The notes beneath the pieces were generated by a model. The model had not been told where the DNA came from, ran no database searches, and was given only the letters and a program-made list of their open reading frames with translations. DNA of 64,000 bases, from assembly GCF_013003985.1 (NCBI RefSeq), contig NZ_CP053073.1, forward strand, positions 1,798,001 to 1,862,000, written 5' to 3'. A program made the translations under genes and the position numbers. Numbering within the stretch: the stretch's first letter is position 1; the number at the start of each line of letters is the position of its first letter. Shown here in pieces: positions 35,842-44,624 of this stretch. The DNA is from Usitatibacter palustris. GTDB lineage: Bacteria > Pseudomonadota > Gammaproteobacteria > Burkholderiales > Usitatibacteraceae.

Positions 35842-36855
35842 ATGAAAGCCGTCCTGATTTCCGCCGTCTTCGCGCTCGCCGCCACCTGCGCCGCCGCCCA
35901 GGAAAAGGTGCTGAACCTCTATTCCTCGCGCCACTACCAGACGGACGAAGCGCTCTACAGCAACTTCACGAAGCAGACGGGGATCAGGATCAACCGCATC
36001 GAAGCCGGCGAAGACGCGCTGCTCGAGCGCCTGAAGAACGAGGGCGCGCGCAGCCCCGCGGACGTGCTGGTCACCGTGGACGCCGGCCGCCTGTGGCGCG
36101 CCGAGCAGATGGGCCTGTTCCAGCCGATCCAGTCTCGGGTCCTCACCGAGCGCATTCCGGCCGAGCTCCGCCAGCCCGATGGCCTGTGGTTTGCTTTCTC
36201 CGTGCGTGCGCGGCCGATCTTCTACGCGAAGGGCCTCGTGAACCCCGCCGAGCTCAAGAACTACGAAGACCTCGCGGACCCGAAGTACAAGGGAAAGATC
36301 TGCATTCGCTCGAGCTCGAACATGTACAACCTGTCGCTGATGAGCGCGATGATTTCCAACGATGGCCCGGCGAAGGCCGAGCAGTGGGCCAAGGGCGTGG
36401 TCGCGAACCTCGCGCGCGAGCCCAAGGGCGGCGACACGGACCAGCTCAAGGCTGTCGCCGCGGGCGAGTGCACGATCGCGGTGGCCAACAGCTACTACTA
36501 CGTGCGCCTGCTGAAATCGACGAAGCCTGACGAGAAGATCGTGGCAGAGAAGGTCGGCGTCATCTTCCCGAACCAGGCGGGCCGCGGCACGCACGTGAAC
36601 ATTTCCGGTGCAGGCGTGATGAAGAACGCGCCGAACAAGGACAACGCGGTGAAGTTCCTCGAGTACCTCTCGAGCCCCGAGGCGCAGGCGTACTTCGCGA
36701 ACGGCAACAACGAATTCCCGGTGAACGGCGGCGTGCAGGACAACAAGGAACTGGCGATGCTGCCCGCCTTCAAGCGCGACACGCTCAACGTCTCGATGCT
36801 CGGGCGCAACCAGGCGGCAGCGCAGCAGACTTACGATCGCGCGGGATGGAAATAA
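35842..36855 (+). CDS. fbpA: Fe(III) ABC transporter substrate-binding protein
   Basis: A 337-residue periplasmic binding protein of the FbpA/FutA type with a signal peptide (cleavage after CAAA near residue 20). The mature start QEKVLNLYSSRHYQTDEALYSNFTKQTG is characteristic, with Tyr pairs in the region NSYYYVRL (about 215) and typical VVANLAREPKGGDTDQLKAVAAGEC. These Tyr residues are iron ligands in the family. It binds Fe(III) in the periplasm for import by FbpB/FbpC. The upstream gap carries two Fur-like sites. The downstream region encodes two small lipoproteins rather than the permease. Confidence 0.92.
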   Translation: MKAVLISAVFALAATCAAAQEKVLNLYSSRHYQTDEALYSNFTKQTGIRINRIEAGEDALLERLKNEGARSPADVLVTVDAGRLWRAEQMGLFQPIQSRVLTERIPAELRQPDGLWFAFSVRARPIFYAKGLVNPAELKNYEDLADPKYKGKICIRSSSNMYNLSLMSAMISNDGPAKAEQWAKGVVANLAREPKGGDTDQLKAVAAGECTIAVANSYYYVRLLKSTKPDEKIVAEKVGVIFPNQAGRGTHVNISGAGVMKNAPNKDNAVKFLEYLSSPEAQAYFANGNNEFPVNGGVQDNKELAMLPAFKRDTLNVSMLGRNQAAAQQTYDRAGWK

Positions 36856-36910
36856 TCGCGCAATCCGCTGCTATTATTGGTCTCAATCAACAATCGGTGA
36901 GTAACGGATA

Positions 36911-37150
36911 ATGAAACAGTGGCTGGCAGTCATGATCGCTTGTGGTGGTGCACTTTTGAATGGAGGTTGCGCAAGCAGCACGGGGGATACCGATCCCAAC
37001 GCGATTCCGAAGATCGACCAGGATACGAAGGTGTACAACACGGGCAGCCGTATCGGACGTCCCGACCGCGGCTACGAGACGCCGACCGCACCCGCGAAGC
37101 CCGCCGCGCCCGCGCAGCCGGCGGCAAACAATTCTGTAACCGCCAAATAA
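36911..37150 (+). CDS. Small predicted lipoprotein 1
   Basis: A 79-residue protein with signal MKQWLAVMIACGGALLNGGC; the Cys near residue 20 follows a lipobox-like LNGG (the usual Leu is displaced, so lipidation is probable, not certain). The mature part is short, polar and ends in a Pro/Ala-rich tail (TPTAPAKPAAPAQPAANN). It contains RIGRPDRGYE, a pattern I cannot assign. It starts 55 bases after fbpA, lies on the same strand, and precedes a second lipoprotein gene by 9 bases. The function is unknown; co-expression with iron uptake is possible. Confidence 0.7.
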   Translation: MKQWLAVMIACGGALLNGGCASSTGDTDPNAIPKIDQDTKVYNTGSRIGRPDRGYETPTAPAKPAAPAQPAANNSVTAK

Positions 37151-37159
37151 GGAGCCCCC

Positions 37160-37408
37160 ATGAAGAACGCGTTGATCGCCGCTGCTGTTGCCGTCCTCGG
37201 TCTTGTCGCGGGTTGCGCCACGGTCGCCACGCCGACCACGAGCGCAACGCAGATCTCGGGCGCGGACCAGATCAAGCGCATCGGCAGCAACATTCCGATC
37301 AAGGATCGCGTGCAAGGCCCGGAGCTGGTGCGGATGACGGACGCGCAACGCGACCGCCAGTCCACGAACCAGCTCGTGTCGCCGATGATGCCCCTGAAGA
37401 GCGAGTAG
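37160..37408 (+). CDS. Small predicted lipoprotein 2
   Basis: An 82-residue protein with a clear lipoprotein signal (AAVAVLGLVAGC, lipobox LVAGC near residue 19). The mature part is TVATPTTSATQISGADQIKRIGSNIPIKDRVQG and ends PMMPLKSE. IGSNIPIKDRV is a distinctive stretch seen, as I recall, in small betaproteobacterial lipoproteins of unknown function. A good ribosome-binding site (AAGGAG, about 37149-37154) precedes the start. It converges on fbpB with an 8-base gap. Confidence 0.72.
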   Translation: MKNALIAAAVAVLGLVAGCATVATPTTSATQISGADQIKRIGSNIPIKDRVQGPELVRMTDAQRDRQSTNQLVSPMMPLKSE

Positions 37409-37415
37409 TCAGTCG

Positions 37416-39077
37416 TCAGTCGCCGCGCCGCACCAGGCGGCGCGATGCGACGACGAGCGGAACGAGCCCGACCGCAACGATCGCGAGGGATGCGGTTGAG
37501 GCTTCCGCAAGGCGCTCGTCGGATGCCAGGTTGTAGGCCTGCACCGCCAGCGTGTCGAAATTGAACGGCCGCATCACGAACGTGGCCGGCAACTCCTTCA
37601 TCACATCCACGAAGACGAGCAGCGCCGCCGTCACCAGGCTCGAGCGCAGCATCGGCGCGTGCACCTTCGCGAGCGTCTCGCCGGCATTCATGCCGAGCGA
37701 GCGCGCGGCATCCTCCATGTTCGGCGTCACTCGCGAGAGGCCGGCTTCGACCGTCTGCAACGCGATCGCGAGGAAGCGGATCAGGTAGGCGTACACGAGT
37801 GCCGCGAGGCTGCCCGTGAAGAGAAGCCCGATCTCGACATTGAAGACTCTTTGCACCGCATCGGCGATCGCGTGGTCGAGGCGCGAGGCGGGGATGAGCA
37901 CGCCGATCGCGATGACCGCGCCGGGCACGGCATAGCCGAGATTCGAGAAGCGGTTCACCGCCGCTGCGGCCGGGCTTCGCGAGATGCGCGCGCCGTATGC
38001 GAGGAAGAGCGCGAGCGCGACGGCGATGAACGCGGTCAGCGTGGCGACCAGCGCGCTGTTGGCCGCGAGTGTCACGAAGCGCGCGCCGAATTGCGCATCG
38101 CCGCCGCCGAAGCTCAGGCGCGCGAGCAGCGCCGCGGGTAATGCAAATCCCAGGATGAGCGGCAGGATGCAGGCGAACGTTGCAATCCACGCACGCGAGC
38201 CGCGCAACACGACGCGCACCCGGCGAGCGCCCGACGGGACATCTCCGAAGCGCGCGCGGCGCCGCGCCATCCGCTCGATGGTGAGCACCACCGCGACGAA
38301 CACGAGCAGGATCACCGAGAGTTTCGCGGCCGATACCGGCTCGCCCATCGACATCCACGCGCGGAAGATCCCGGTCGTGAAGGTCTGCACGCCGAAGTAC
38401 GCGACGGTGCCGTAGTCGGCGAGCGTCTCCATCAATGCGAGCGAGGCGCCCGCGGCGATGGCGGGGCGGGCCATGGGCAAGCTCACGCGAAAGAATGAGC
38501 TCCAGGGCGAAAGGCCCATCGTGCGACCCGCTTCCGAGAGGCTCGCCGGTTGCTCGAGGAAGGCCACGCGCGCGAGGAGGTAAACGTACGGATAGAGCAC
38601 GCAGATGAACATTGCGGCCGCGCCACCCACCGAGCGCACGTCCGGAAAGAAATAGTCGCCCGCGTTCCAGCCCATCGCGCCGCGCAGCCACGTTTGCACC
38701 GGACCGCTGAACTGCAGGAGGTCCGTATAGGCATACGCCATCACATAGGCCGGCATGGCGAGCGGCAGGAGCAGCGCCCATTCGAGCCACCGCCTTCCCG
38801 GGAAGTCGCAGGCCGCGACCAACCACGCGGTGGTAACCCCGACCAACGCGACACCCACGACCACGAGGGCCAGCAGGCCCAGGGTGGTTCCGATGTACCG
38901 GGGCAGGACCGTCGCCGCGAGGTGGTCCCAGGCCTGGCCACCCGGCAGGAGGAGGTGGGAGGCGACGACCAGCAGGGGCAGGGCCAGGAACAGCCCGATG
39001 ACCAGGGCCGAAATCGTCCAGCGGTTCGCCAACCGGAACCCGGCGAACGAACGCGGTCGAAGCAATTGGCTTTGCAT
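37416..39077 (-). CDS. fbpB: Fe(III) ABC transporter permease
   Basis: A 553-residue permease made of two fused membrane domains with roughly twelve hydrophobic segments, as in FbpB and SfuB. Each half carries an EAA-like cytoplasmic loop: EAGRTMGLSPWSSFFRVSLPMARPAI (about 200-225) and EDAARSLGMNAGETLAKVHAPML (about 460-480). It forms the channel for Fe(III) released by FbpA. It is encoded on the strand opposite to fbpA and is separated from fbpC by fbpA and two lipoprotein genes, an unusual arrangement compared with fbpABC operons. Its upstream gap (39078-39278) is shared with dksA. Confidence 0.9.
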   Translation of the reverse strand: MQSQLLRPRSFAGFRLANRWTISALVIGLFLALPLLVVASHLLLPGGQAWDHLAATVLPRYIGTTLGLLALVVVGVALVGVTTAWLVAACDFPGRRWLEWALLLPLAMPAYVMAYAYTDLLQFSGPVQTWLRGAMGWNAGDYFFPDVRSVGGAAAMFICVLYPYVYLLARVAFLEQPASLSEAGRTMGLSPWSSFFRVSLPMARPAIAAGASLALMETLADYGTVAYFGVQTFTTGIFRAWMSMGEPVSAAKLSVILLVFVAVVLTIERMARRRARFGDVPSGARRVRVVLRGSRAWIATFACILPLILGFALPAALLARLSFGGGDAQFGARFVTLAANSALVATLTAFIAVALALFLAYGARISRSPAAAAVNRFSNLGYAVPGAVIAIGVLIPASRLDHAIADAVQRVFNVEIGLLFTGSLAALVYAYLIRFLAIALQTVEAGLSRVTPNMEDAARSLGMNAGETLAKVHAPMLRSSLVTAALLVFVDVMKELPATFVMRPFNFDTLAVQAYNLASDERLAEASTASLAIVAVGLVPLVVASRRLVRRGD

Positions 39078-39183
39078 CCCGCAATGTTACCGCTTGGACT
39101 GCAGAAAAGCCATTAAAAACAACTTGTTGCGTAGGATTTTGGCGACGCGGCAGATTCCCTGCTTTCAATGCCGAATTGTCTGT

Positions 39184-39213
39184 TTGTCAGGGGTCATGCT
39201 GGTCAGCTAAACT
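39184..39213 (+). promoter_or_regulatory. Candidate sigma-70 promoter for dksA
   Basis: TTGTCA at 39184-39189 (5 of 6 to TTGACA) is followed after 18 bases by TAAACT at 39208-39213 (4 of 6 to TATAAT). It lies 65 bases before the dksA ATG. Found by eye only. Confidence 0.4.
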
Positions 39214-39278
39214 ACGCGGCTTTCTGATGGCGCCCCCGTCCCGAATTCACGGTCCGGCCGCCGAAGCAATGAGGCGCA

Positions 39279-39701
39279 ATGGCTAGCAAGACGAAAATCC
39301 CGACCGAGGCAGAAGTACTGAAGATGCCGAAGGGGGAGTACATGAGTGCCCCGCAGCTCAAGTTCTTCAAGGGACGCCTGCTCGAACTGCAGGCCCAGCT
39401 GGTGGAGAACGCCGGCGCCACGACCGAGCACCTTCGCGAACTGTCGTTCGCTCCCGATCCGGCTGACCGCGCGACCCTCGAGGAAGAGCACGCGCTGGAA
39501 CTTCGCGCGCGCGACCGCGAGCGCAAGCTCCTGAAGAAGATCGACGGCGCGCTCGCGCGCATCGAAGACGGCAGCTACGGTTACTGCGAGGAGACGGGCG
39601 AGCCCATCGGCCTGCAGCGCCTGATGGCGCGTCCGACCGCCACGCTGACGATCGAAGCGCAGGAACGCCGCGAGATGAAGCAGAAGCTCTACGGCGAATG
39701 A
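39279..39701 (+). CDS. dksA: RNA polymerase-binding transcription factor DksA
   Basis: A 140-residue DksA. The coiled-coil domain spans about residues 25-105, with the tip SFAPDPADRATLEEE carrying the Asp/Asp/Ala residues that enter the RNA polymerase secondary channel. The C-terminal zinc-finger region reads GYCEETGEPIGLQRLMARPTATLTIEAQ: one Cys is present where four occur in Escherichia coli DksA, so it cannot form a normal Cys4 zinc site. Single-cysteine DksA proteins are usual in many beta- and alphaproteobacteria. It works with ppGpp to control rRNA and stress promoters. A strong intrinsic terminator follows the gene, so it is probably monocistronic. Confidence 0.95.
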   Translation: MASKTKIPTEAEVLKMPKGEYMSAPQLKFFKGRLLELQAQLVENAGATTEHLRELSFAPDPADRATLEEEHALELRARDRERKLLKKIDGALARIEDGSYGYCEETGEPIGLQRLMARPTATLTIEAQERREMKQKLYGE

Positions 39702-39723
39702 CCGTAGGGGTTCGAACGAGACG

Positions 39724-39746
39724 AGGCGCCGCAAGGCGCCTTTTTT
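39724..39746 (+). terminator. Rho-independent terminator of dksA
   Basis: AGGCGCC (39724-39730) and GGCGCCT (39735-39741) form a 7-base-pair stem around GCAA, followed by a run of six T. It lies 23 bases after the dksA stop. Confidence 0.9.
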
Positions 39747-39797
39747 CTTTGGCGATTTCGCGCAGGGGTTGCCGGCGACGCACCGGACAATTCGCGC

Positions 39798-40577
39798 ATG
39801 CCTGGATCCCGCGAGGAACTCGCCGCGCAATTGCGCTTCGTGCTCTCGGAGCGCGCGCTTCGGGTCGTCTTCCAGCCGATCTTCGCATTCCGCGAAGGCG
39901 CGATCCTCGGCTATGAAGCCCTGGTGCGGGGACCCGAAGGCTCGCAGCTGCACCATCCCGCGGACCTCTTCGCCGCGGCAAGCGCGCAAGGGTCCGTGCT
40001 CGAGCTCAACATCATCTGCATCCAGGAAGTGCTCCGCAGCTTCGCGCGGCACCGGCTTCCCGGACGACTCTTCCTCAATTTCTCGCCACAGCTCCTTGCC
40101 GAACGCGGCTTCAGCCAGGAGCGATCGCGCCGCTTCCTCACCGCGCTGGGCCTCGAGCCCGAGCGCGTCGTGATCGAGCTCACCGAGGATTTTCCGATCG
40201 TCGACTTCCGCCTCGTGAAGGAGTCGCTGCTCCTCTACCGGTCGATGGGTTTTCGCGTCGCGATCGACGACCTGGGCGAAGGCTTCGCGAGCCTGCGCCT
40301 GTGGCTCGAGCTCCGGCCCGAATTCGTGAAGGTCGACAAGCATTTCGTCGACGGCATCGCGACGGACCCGCTGAAGGCGCCTTTCCTGCGCGCCATCCAG
40401 CACATCGCCGAGAGCTGCGATTCGCTCGTCGTGGCCGAGGGCATCGAGAACGCGGATGACTTCCGGGTCGTGAAGGACATCGGCATCGCGTTCGGCCAGG
40501 GCTGGTTCATCGGCCGGCCGTGCGAGTCGCCCGTGCACGCGCTTGCCCCGGAAGTCGCGCGCGCCAACGCGGTGTGA
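39798..40577 (+). CDS. EAL-domain cyclic di-GMP phosphodiesterase
   Basis: A 259-residue, single-domain EAL protein with no signal peptide or membrane segment, so cytoplasmic. Motifs match an active phosphodiesterase: YEALVRGP (EAL motif, about 39), NFSP with the conserved Asn (about 93), ELTED (about 130), IDDLGEGFASL (the DDFG motif, with Leu for Phe, about 155), KVDK (about 176), the Glu of VAEGIEN (about 214) and GQGWFIGRP. It would cleave c-di-GMP to pGpG and so influence motility or biofilm. With no sensory domain, it is probably controlled by expression or partners. It lies just past the dksA terminator. Confidence 0.9.
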   Translation: MPGSREELAAQLRFVLSERALRVVFQPIFAFREGAILGYEALVRGPEGSQLHHPADLFAAASAQGSVLELNIICIQEVLRSFARHRLPGRLFLNFSPQLLAERGFSQERSRRFLTALGLEPERVVIELTEDFPIVDFRLVKESLLLYRSMGFRVAIDDLGEGFASLRLWLELRPEFVKVDKHFVDGIATDPLKAPFLRAIQHIAESCDSLVVAEGIENADDFRVVKDIGIAFGQGWFIGRPCESPVHALAPEVARANAV

Positions 40578-40600
40578 GCTGCTGGTCTGAGCCAGGGTCC

Positions 40601-41209
40601 CTAGCGCCGTCGCCAGATCTCCCAGCGCTCCTTGCCCACGAAGATCGAGATCGAATCGTCGACCTCGCGGTCCTCGATCGCTTCAAAGGCCGGATCGAGC
40701 AGCGCGTGCAGCTCGCTGCGGTCGCGCATCGGGAAGGGCGGACCCGGTTTGTGGGGTTCCTCGTAATAGAAGAACCCGGCGATGCGGCCGCCCGATGGGA
40801 TGAGCTCTGCCATGCGCGCGCCCCATCGCGGCCACTCGCGGCGTGGCAACGCGCAGAGGAACGCGCGCTCGTAGACGAGCGGGTAGGGGCCGGCCACCTC
40901 GGCGCCGAAGAAATCCGCACGCGTGACACGCGATGCAAACGGCCCGAGGATCGGAACCGCTGCCTCGACCGCGGCCGCGCTGAAGTCGATGCCTTGGACG
41001 TCCCATCCTGCTTCCGCGAAGAAACGAACGTCGTGCGCGGAGCCGCATCCGGGCACCAGCACGCGTCCCGGCGGTTCCTCGCCGGCGACAAAATCCTGCA
41101 ATTGCTTCGGAACGCGGCCGGCATCCCAGGGCGTGAAGTGCTCGCGATAACGCACTTCCCAGAATTCGGCACCGGTGGGATCGAGCTTGGGGAACGTGGG
41201 CGTCGCCAT
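40601..41209 (-). CDS. SAM-dependent methyltransferase, thiopurine methyltransferase-like
   Basis: A 202-residue class I methyltransferase. The SAM-binding motif I reads VLVPGCGSAHDVRFFAEAGWDVQGIDFS (about residues 50-75), and YERAFLCALPRREWPRW (about 115) is typical of the thiopurine S-methyltransferase (TPMT) family. The start AEFWEVRYREHFTPWDAGRVP also fits TPMT members, where WD-G-P recurs. These enzymes methylate thiols, selenols or tellurite-derived compounds. It is divergent from the alpha/beta hydrolase gene with a 56-base gap. The natural substrate is unknown. Confidence 0.85.
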   Translation of the reverse strand: MATPTFPKLDPTGAEFWEVRYREHFTPWDAGRVPKQLQDFVAGEEPPGRVLVPGCGSAHDVRFFAEAGWDVQGIDFSAAAVEAAVPILGPFASRVTRADFFGAEVAGPYPLVYERAFLCALPRREWPRWGARMAELIPSGGRIAGFFYYEEPHKPGPPFPMRDRSELHALLDPAFEAIEDREVDDSISIFVGKERWEIWRRR

Positions 41210-41265
41210 GGTGTGGTCGTAGCCACGATGGTAGCCGCGCCGCGTCTGTTAAGCTGCGCCCCGAG

Positions 41266-42717
41266 ATGAAATTCCTTCGTATCTGCGGCGCGCTCGCCGC
41301 CGCTGCCGTCCTCTCGTCCTGCCAACCCGCCCCGGAAGGTCCCAAGCTCGCGCTGGCCGACTGCCGCCTGCCCGGCATCGAGGCGGCCGCGCGCTGTGGT
41401 ACGCACGAGGTCTGGGAGGATCGCAAGGCGCAAGCGGGGCGACGCATCAAGATTCGCGTGGTCGTGATTCCCGCGAAGCTGCGCGCGAAGGAACCCGATC
41501 CGATCGTGCCGCTCGCCGGCGGACCGGGGCAGGGCGCGGTGGGCCTCGCGCGCCAGCTCGTTCCGCTCTTTTCGCAGGTCAACAGCACGCGCGACCTGCT
41601 CTTCGTCGACCAGCGCGGTACGGGTTCGTCGAACCCGCTCAATTGCGACCAGGACGGGCCGATGCCCTCGCAGGCGCTTTTCGAGGATGCGATCCCCGAC
41701 AAGGTCCTGCAGGAATGCCTCAGAACGATCGACGCCGACCCGCGCCACTACGGAACGACGACGGCGATGGCGGACCTCGACGAGATCCGCGGTCTCCTGG
41801 GCTACCAAACGGTGAACCTGTGGGGCGGCTCGTATGGCACGCGCGCGGCCCTTGAGTACCTGCGGCGCTATCCCGATCGCGTCCGCACGGCCACGCTCGA
41901 CGGCGTCGCACCGATGACGATGAAGCTGCCGCTTTCGTTCGCAGCCGACGGCGCGGCCTCGCTCGAGCGGATGCTCAATTCCTGCGCGATCGATCCGCTT
42001 TGCGAGAAGGCGTACCCGAACCTGCGCAAGACCTTGAACGACCTGCGAACGTCGCTTGCACGCCGTGCGGTCAACACGTCGATCGTCGATCCGCTGACGG
42101 GCCAGCCCGAGACCGTGCTGGTCTCCGAGAACGTCCTTCTCTCGGCGCTGTTCCGGCCGCTCTACCTTCCGGAGCTCGCGAGCCTGCTGCCCGCGGCGAT
42201 CGTCGCCGCGAAGGCCGGTGACTTCAGTCCGCTGCTTGCGCAGAACCTCGAGATCGCCGACGACATCGTGGAGAACTTCGCGATCGGAATGCACTTGTCG
42301 GTGCTTTGCGCCGAAGACGTGCCGCGCATCACGCCCGAGGACATCGCCGACCTGCAGAAGACTTTCTTCGGACGCGCGATGGTCGAGCAGTTCCTCGGCG
42401 CCTGCAAGTTCTGGCCGCGCGGCGAGGTTGCGCCCGACTACTACGAGCCGGTGCGCGCGAATGTCCCGGTGCTCATCTTCTCGGGTGGGCTTGATCCGGC
42501 CACACCGCCGCGCCATGGCGAACTCGTCGCCGCCTCGCTGCCGAAATCGAAGCACTTCGTCGCACCGTTCCTCGGACACGGCGTGAGCTCTCACGGCTGC
42601 GCGCCGCGGTTGATCGAGCGCTTCATCCGCACGGGCACGACCAACGGAATGGATGGCGCGTGCCTGGAGCGCATCCCGCGGCCGCTCTTCGTGCTGCCGC
42701 TGGGCACCAAGCCATGA
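41266..42717 (+). CDS. Exported alpha/beta hydrolase, prolyl/tripeptidyl aminopeptidase-like lipoprotein
   Basis: A 483-residue protein with a lipoprotein signal (AAAAVLSSC, Cys near residue 17). The hydrolase fold shows PLAGGPGQGAVGLA as the oxyanion loop, GGSYGTRAALEYL with the nucleophilic Ser (about residue 187), the Asp in GGLDPATPP and the His in GHGVSSHGC near the end. The TAP-like C-terminal domain places it near tripeptidyl aminopeptidase and proline iminopeptidase relatives. Its position just before a NatAB-like ABC exporter, coupled by ATGA, suggests linked expression. The substrate, peptide or ester, cannot be determined. Confidence 0.85.
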   Translation: MKFLRICGALAAAAVLSSCQPAPEGPKLALADCRLPGIEAAARCGTHEVWEDRKAQAGRRIKIRVVVIPAKLRAKEPDPIVPLAGGPGQGAVGLARQLVPLFSQVNSTRDLLFVDQRGTGSSNPLNCDQDGPMPSQALFEDAIPDKVLQECLRTIDADPRHYGTTTAMADLDEIRGLLGYQTVNLWGGSYGTRAALEYLRRYPDRVRTATLDGVAPMTMKLPLSFAADGAASLERMLNSCAIDPLCEKAYPNLRKTLNDLRTSLARRAVNTSIVDPLTGQPETVLVSENVLLSALFRPLYLPELASLLPAAIVAAKAGDFSPLLAQNLEIADDIVENFAIGMHLSVLCAEDVPRITPEDIADLQKTFFGRAMVEQFLGACKFWPRGEVAPDYYEPVRANVPVLIFSGGLDPATPPRHGELVAASLPKSKHFVAPFLGHGVSSHGCAPRLIERFIRTGTTNGMDGACLERIPRPLFVLPLGTKP

Positions 42718-43442
42718 TCCACGTCGAAAAACTCGTGAAGCGCTTCGGCGAAGTGGAGGCGGTGCGCGATGTCACGTTCACAGCGCCCGATGGAAGGATC
42801 ACGGGCCTACTCGGACCCAACGGCGCGGGCAAGACGACGACGCTGCGGATGATTTCCACGCTCGTCGCCCCGACCGCGGGCGCGGCGGTCGTCGATGGCG
42901 TGGACACGCGCAGCGATGCACTCAAAGTGCGGGCGTCACTCGGAATGCTTTCGGATGCGCGCGGGCTCTACGCGCGCCTCACCGCGCGCGAAAACATCGC
43001 GTACTACGGGGACCTCCGCGGTCTCACGAAGTCCCAGGTGGCCGGCGCGATCGACAAGTTCGCGGACTGGCTGGACATGCGCCCACTGCTCGATCGCCGC
43101 ACGGATGGATTCTCCCAGGGCGAGAAGATGAAGGTCGCGATCGCCCGCGCCCTCGTGCACGACCCGCGCAACGTCGTGCTCGACGAGCCCACCAACGGCC
43201 TCGACGTCATGACCACGCGGGCGCTGCGCGACGTGATCCGCCGCCTCAGGGATGCGGGCAAGTGCGTCCTCTTCTCCAGCCACGTCATGCAGGAAGTCAC
43301 GGCGCTCTGCGACGAGATCGTGATCGTCGCGCGCGGCGAAGTCGTTGCGAGCGGCACGCCCGAGGAGATTCGCGCCGCGAGCGGACGCGACACGCTCGAG
43401 GACGCGTTCGTCCACCTCACGGGCGTGGAGGTGGAGCCGTGA
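42714..43442 (+). CDS. natA: NatA-like ABC transporter ATP-binding protein
   Basis: A 242-residue ATPase starting MIHVEKLVKRFGEVEAVRDV. Walker A GPNGAGKTT is near residue 38. A signature-type segment reads GFSQGEKMKVAIARALV (Ser-Gln in place of LSGG, typical of NatA), and Walker B is VVLDEPTNGLD near 160. The following TRALRDVIRRL and SSHVMQEV (H-loop) complete the set. NatA-type ATPases pair with an ABC-2 permease; the adjacent gene encodes one. The start overlaps the hydrolase stop and the stop overlaps the permease start. Export of sodium is the named role in Bacillus, but substrate is not inferable here. Confidence 0.9.
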   Translation: MIHVEKLVKRFGEVEAVRDVTFTAPDGRITGLLGPNGAGKTTTLRMISTLVAPTAGAAVVDGVDTRSDALKVRASLGMLSDARGLYARLTARENIAYYGDLRGLTKSQVAGAIDKFADWLDMRPLLDRRTDGFSQGEKMKVAIARALVHDPRNVVLDEPTNGLDVMTTRALRDVIRRLRDAGKCVLFSSHVMQEVTALCDEIVIVARGEVVASGTPEEIRAASGRDTLEDAFVHLTGVEVEP

Positions 43443-44614
43443 TGTCGCGCATCCTGGTCGTCTACCTCAAGGAAATCACCGACAGCCTGCGCGACCGGCG
43501 CACGGCGCTGATGGTGTTCTTCGCCTCCATCCTCGCCGGCCCGCTCACGCTGATCCTGGTCGCGCAGTACGTCGCCGGCCTCGAGGAGAAGGCTTCCATC
43601 CTGAGGGTGCGCATGGTGGGCGAGGAGTACGCCGCCCCCCTGGTCAACTTCCTGCGGCGCTCGGACGTTGAGATCACCAAGGCGCCGCAGGATTACGAGG
43701 CGCGGATCAAGGAAGGAAGACTCGATGCGGTCATCGTTGTCCGGCCGGATTTTTACCAGCATTTCCTCGCCGGCGACGGCGCGGCGGTCGATCTCGTCTA
43801 CGACGACTCGCGAACCGAATCGCTGCCCGCCGTCCGCCAAGCCGAGCGCCTGCTCCGCGCCTTCAACCGGGAGACGGGCACGCTGAGGCTGGTGGCCCGG
43901 GGCGTGAGCCCGGACCTCCTCGAACCGGTCAAGGTCGAGCACGTCAACACCTCCACGCCGCGGCAACGCGGCGCGTTCCTCATGTTCCTCATCCCGATGT
44001 TCGCGATCCTCTCGCCGCTCCTGGGCGGCATGACCATCGCGATCGACGCGACCGCGGGCGAACGCGAACGCGGTTCCCTGGAGCCGCTGCTCGCCAATCC
44101 CGTACCGACCCTCCATCTGGTGATCGGCAAATGGCTCGCCGCCTGGACGACCGGTGCGTCGGTGGCGTTGATCACCTTGCTGGGGTTCGTGGTGGCGGCA
44201 TCCCTCTACAGTTCATCGAAGGTCGCGGCGATGCTGCAGTTCGGCTGGCGCGAATTCCTGGTCTTCGCCGCGTTCGCGATTCCGTTCGCCGCGCTCACGT
44301 CCTCCGTGCAGATGCTCATCGCCACCTACGGCCGTTCCTACCGCGAGGCGCAGACGTACACTACGTACATCGGTACCGCCGCGTCGTTCGTGCCGATGAT
44401 CGTGATCTTCTCCGGCCTCAAGGACGCGTTCTGGCAGGCATTCGTGCCCGTGCTCGGCCAGCAGATGGCGCTCACGCGCGTGTTGCGCGGCGAGGCGCTC
44501 GGCTGGGTGGAGTGGCTCGTGCCTGCCGCGGTCGCGTTCCTTCTCGTTGCGGTATGCGTGCGGTCGATCTCGAAGCTCCTCGCCGAGGAACGCATCGTCT
44601 TCGGCCGCTCCTGA
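43442..44614 (+). CDS. natB: NatB-like ABC-2 type permease
   Basis: A 390-residue ABC-2 permease. One hydrophobic segment is at residues 20-40 (ALMVFFASILAGPLTLIL), followed by a large extracytoplasmic domain (about 45-175), then five or six segments from about 180 to 380. GERERGSLEPLLANPVP and VIGKWLAAWTTGASVALITLLGF are typical of NatB permeases. The start ATG overlaps the natA stop (TGATG). The extracytoplasmic domain contains STPRQRGAFLMFLIPMF. It would form the export channel energised by NatA. A following gene for a helicase is 10 bases away but functionally unrelated. Confidence 0.88.
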   Translation: MSRILVVYLKEITDSLRDRRTALMVFFASILAGPLTLILVAQYVAGLEEKASILRVRMVGEEYAAPLVNFLRRSDVEITKAPQDYEARIKEGRLDAVIVVRPDFYQHFLAGDGAAVDLVYDDSRTESLPAVRQAERLLRAFNRETGTLRLVARGVSPDLLEPVKVEHVNTSTPRQRGAFLMFLIPMFAILSPLLGGMTIAIDATAGERERGSLEPLLANPVPTLHLVIGKWLAAWTTGASVALITLLGFVVAASLYSSSKVAAMLQFGWREFLVFAAFAIPFAALTSSVQMLIATYGRSYREAQTYTTYIGTAASFVPMIVIFSGLKDAFWQAFVPVLGQQMALTRVLRGEALGWVEWLVPAAVAFLLVAVCVRSISKLLAEERIVFGRS

Positions 44615-44624
44615 AGCCCGCACC

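Noticed and set aside
33981..36530. 849-codon plus-strand frame crossing PaaK-like, fbpC and fbpA genes
   Set aside because: It overlaps three real genes in other frames, is extremely Arg-rich and lacks any motif.
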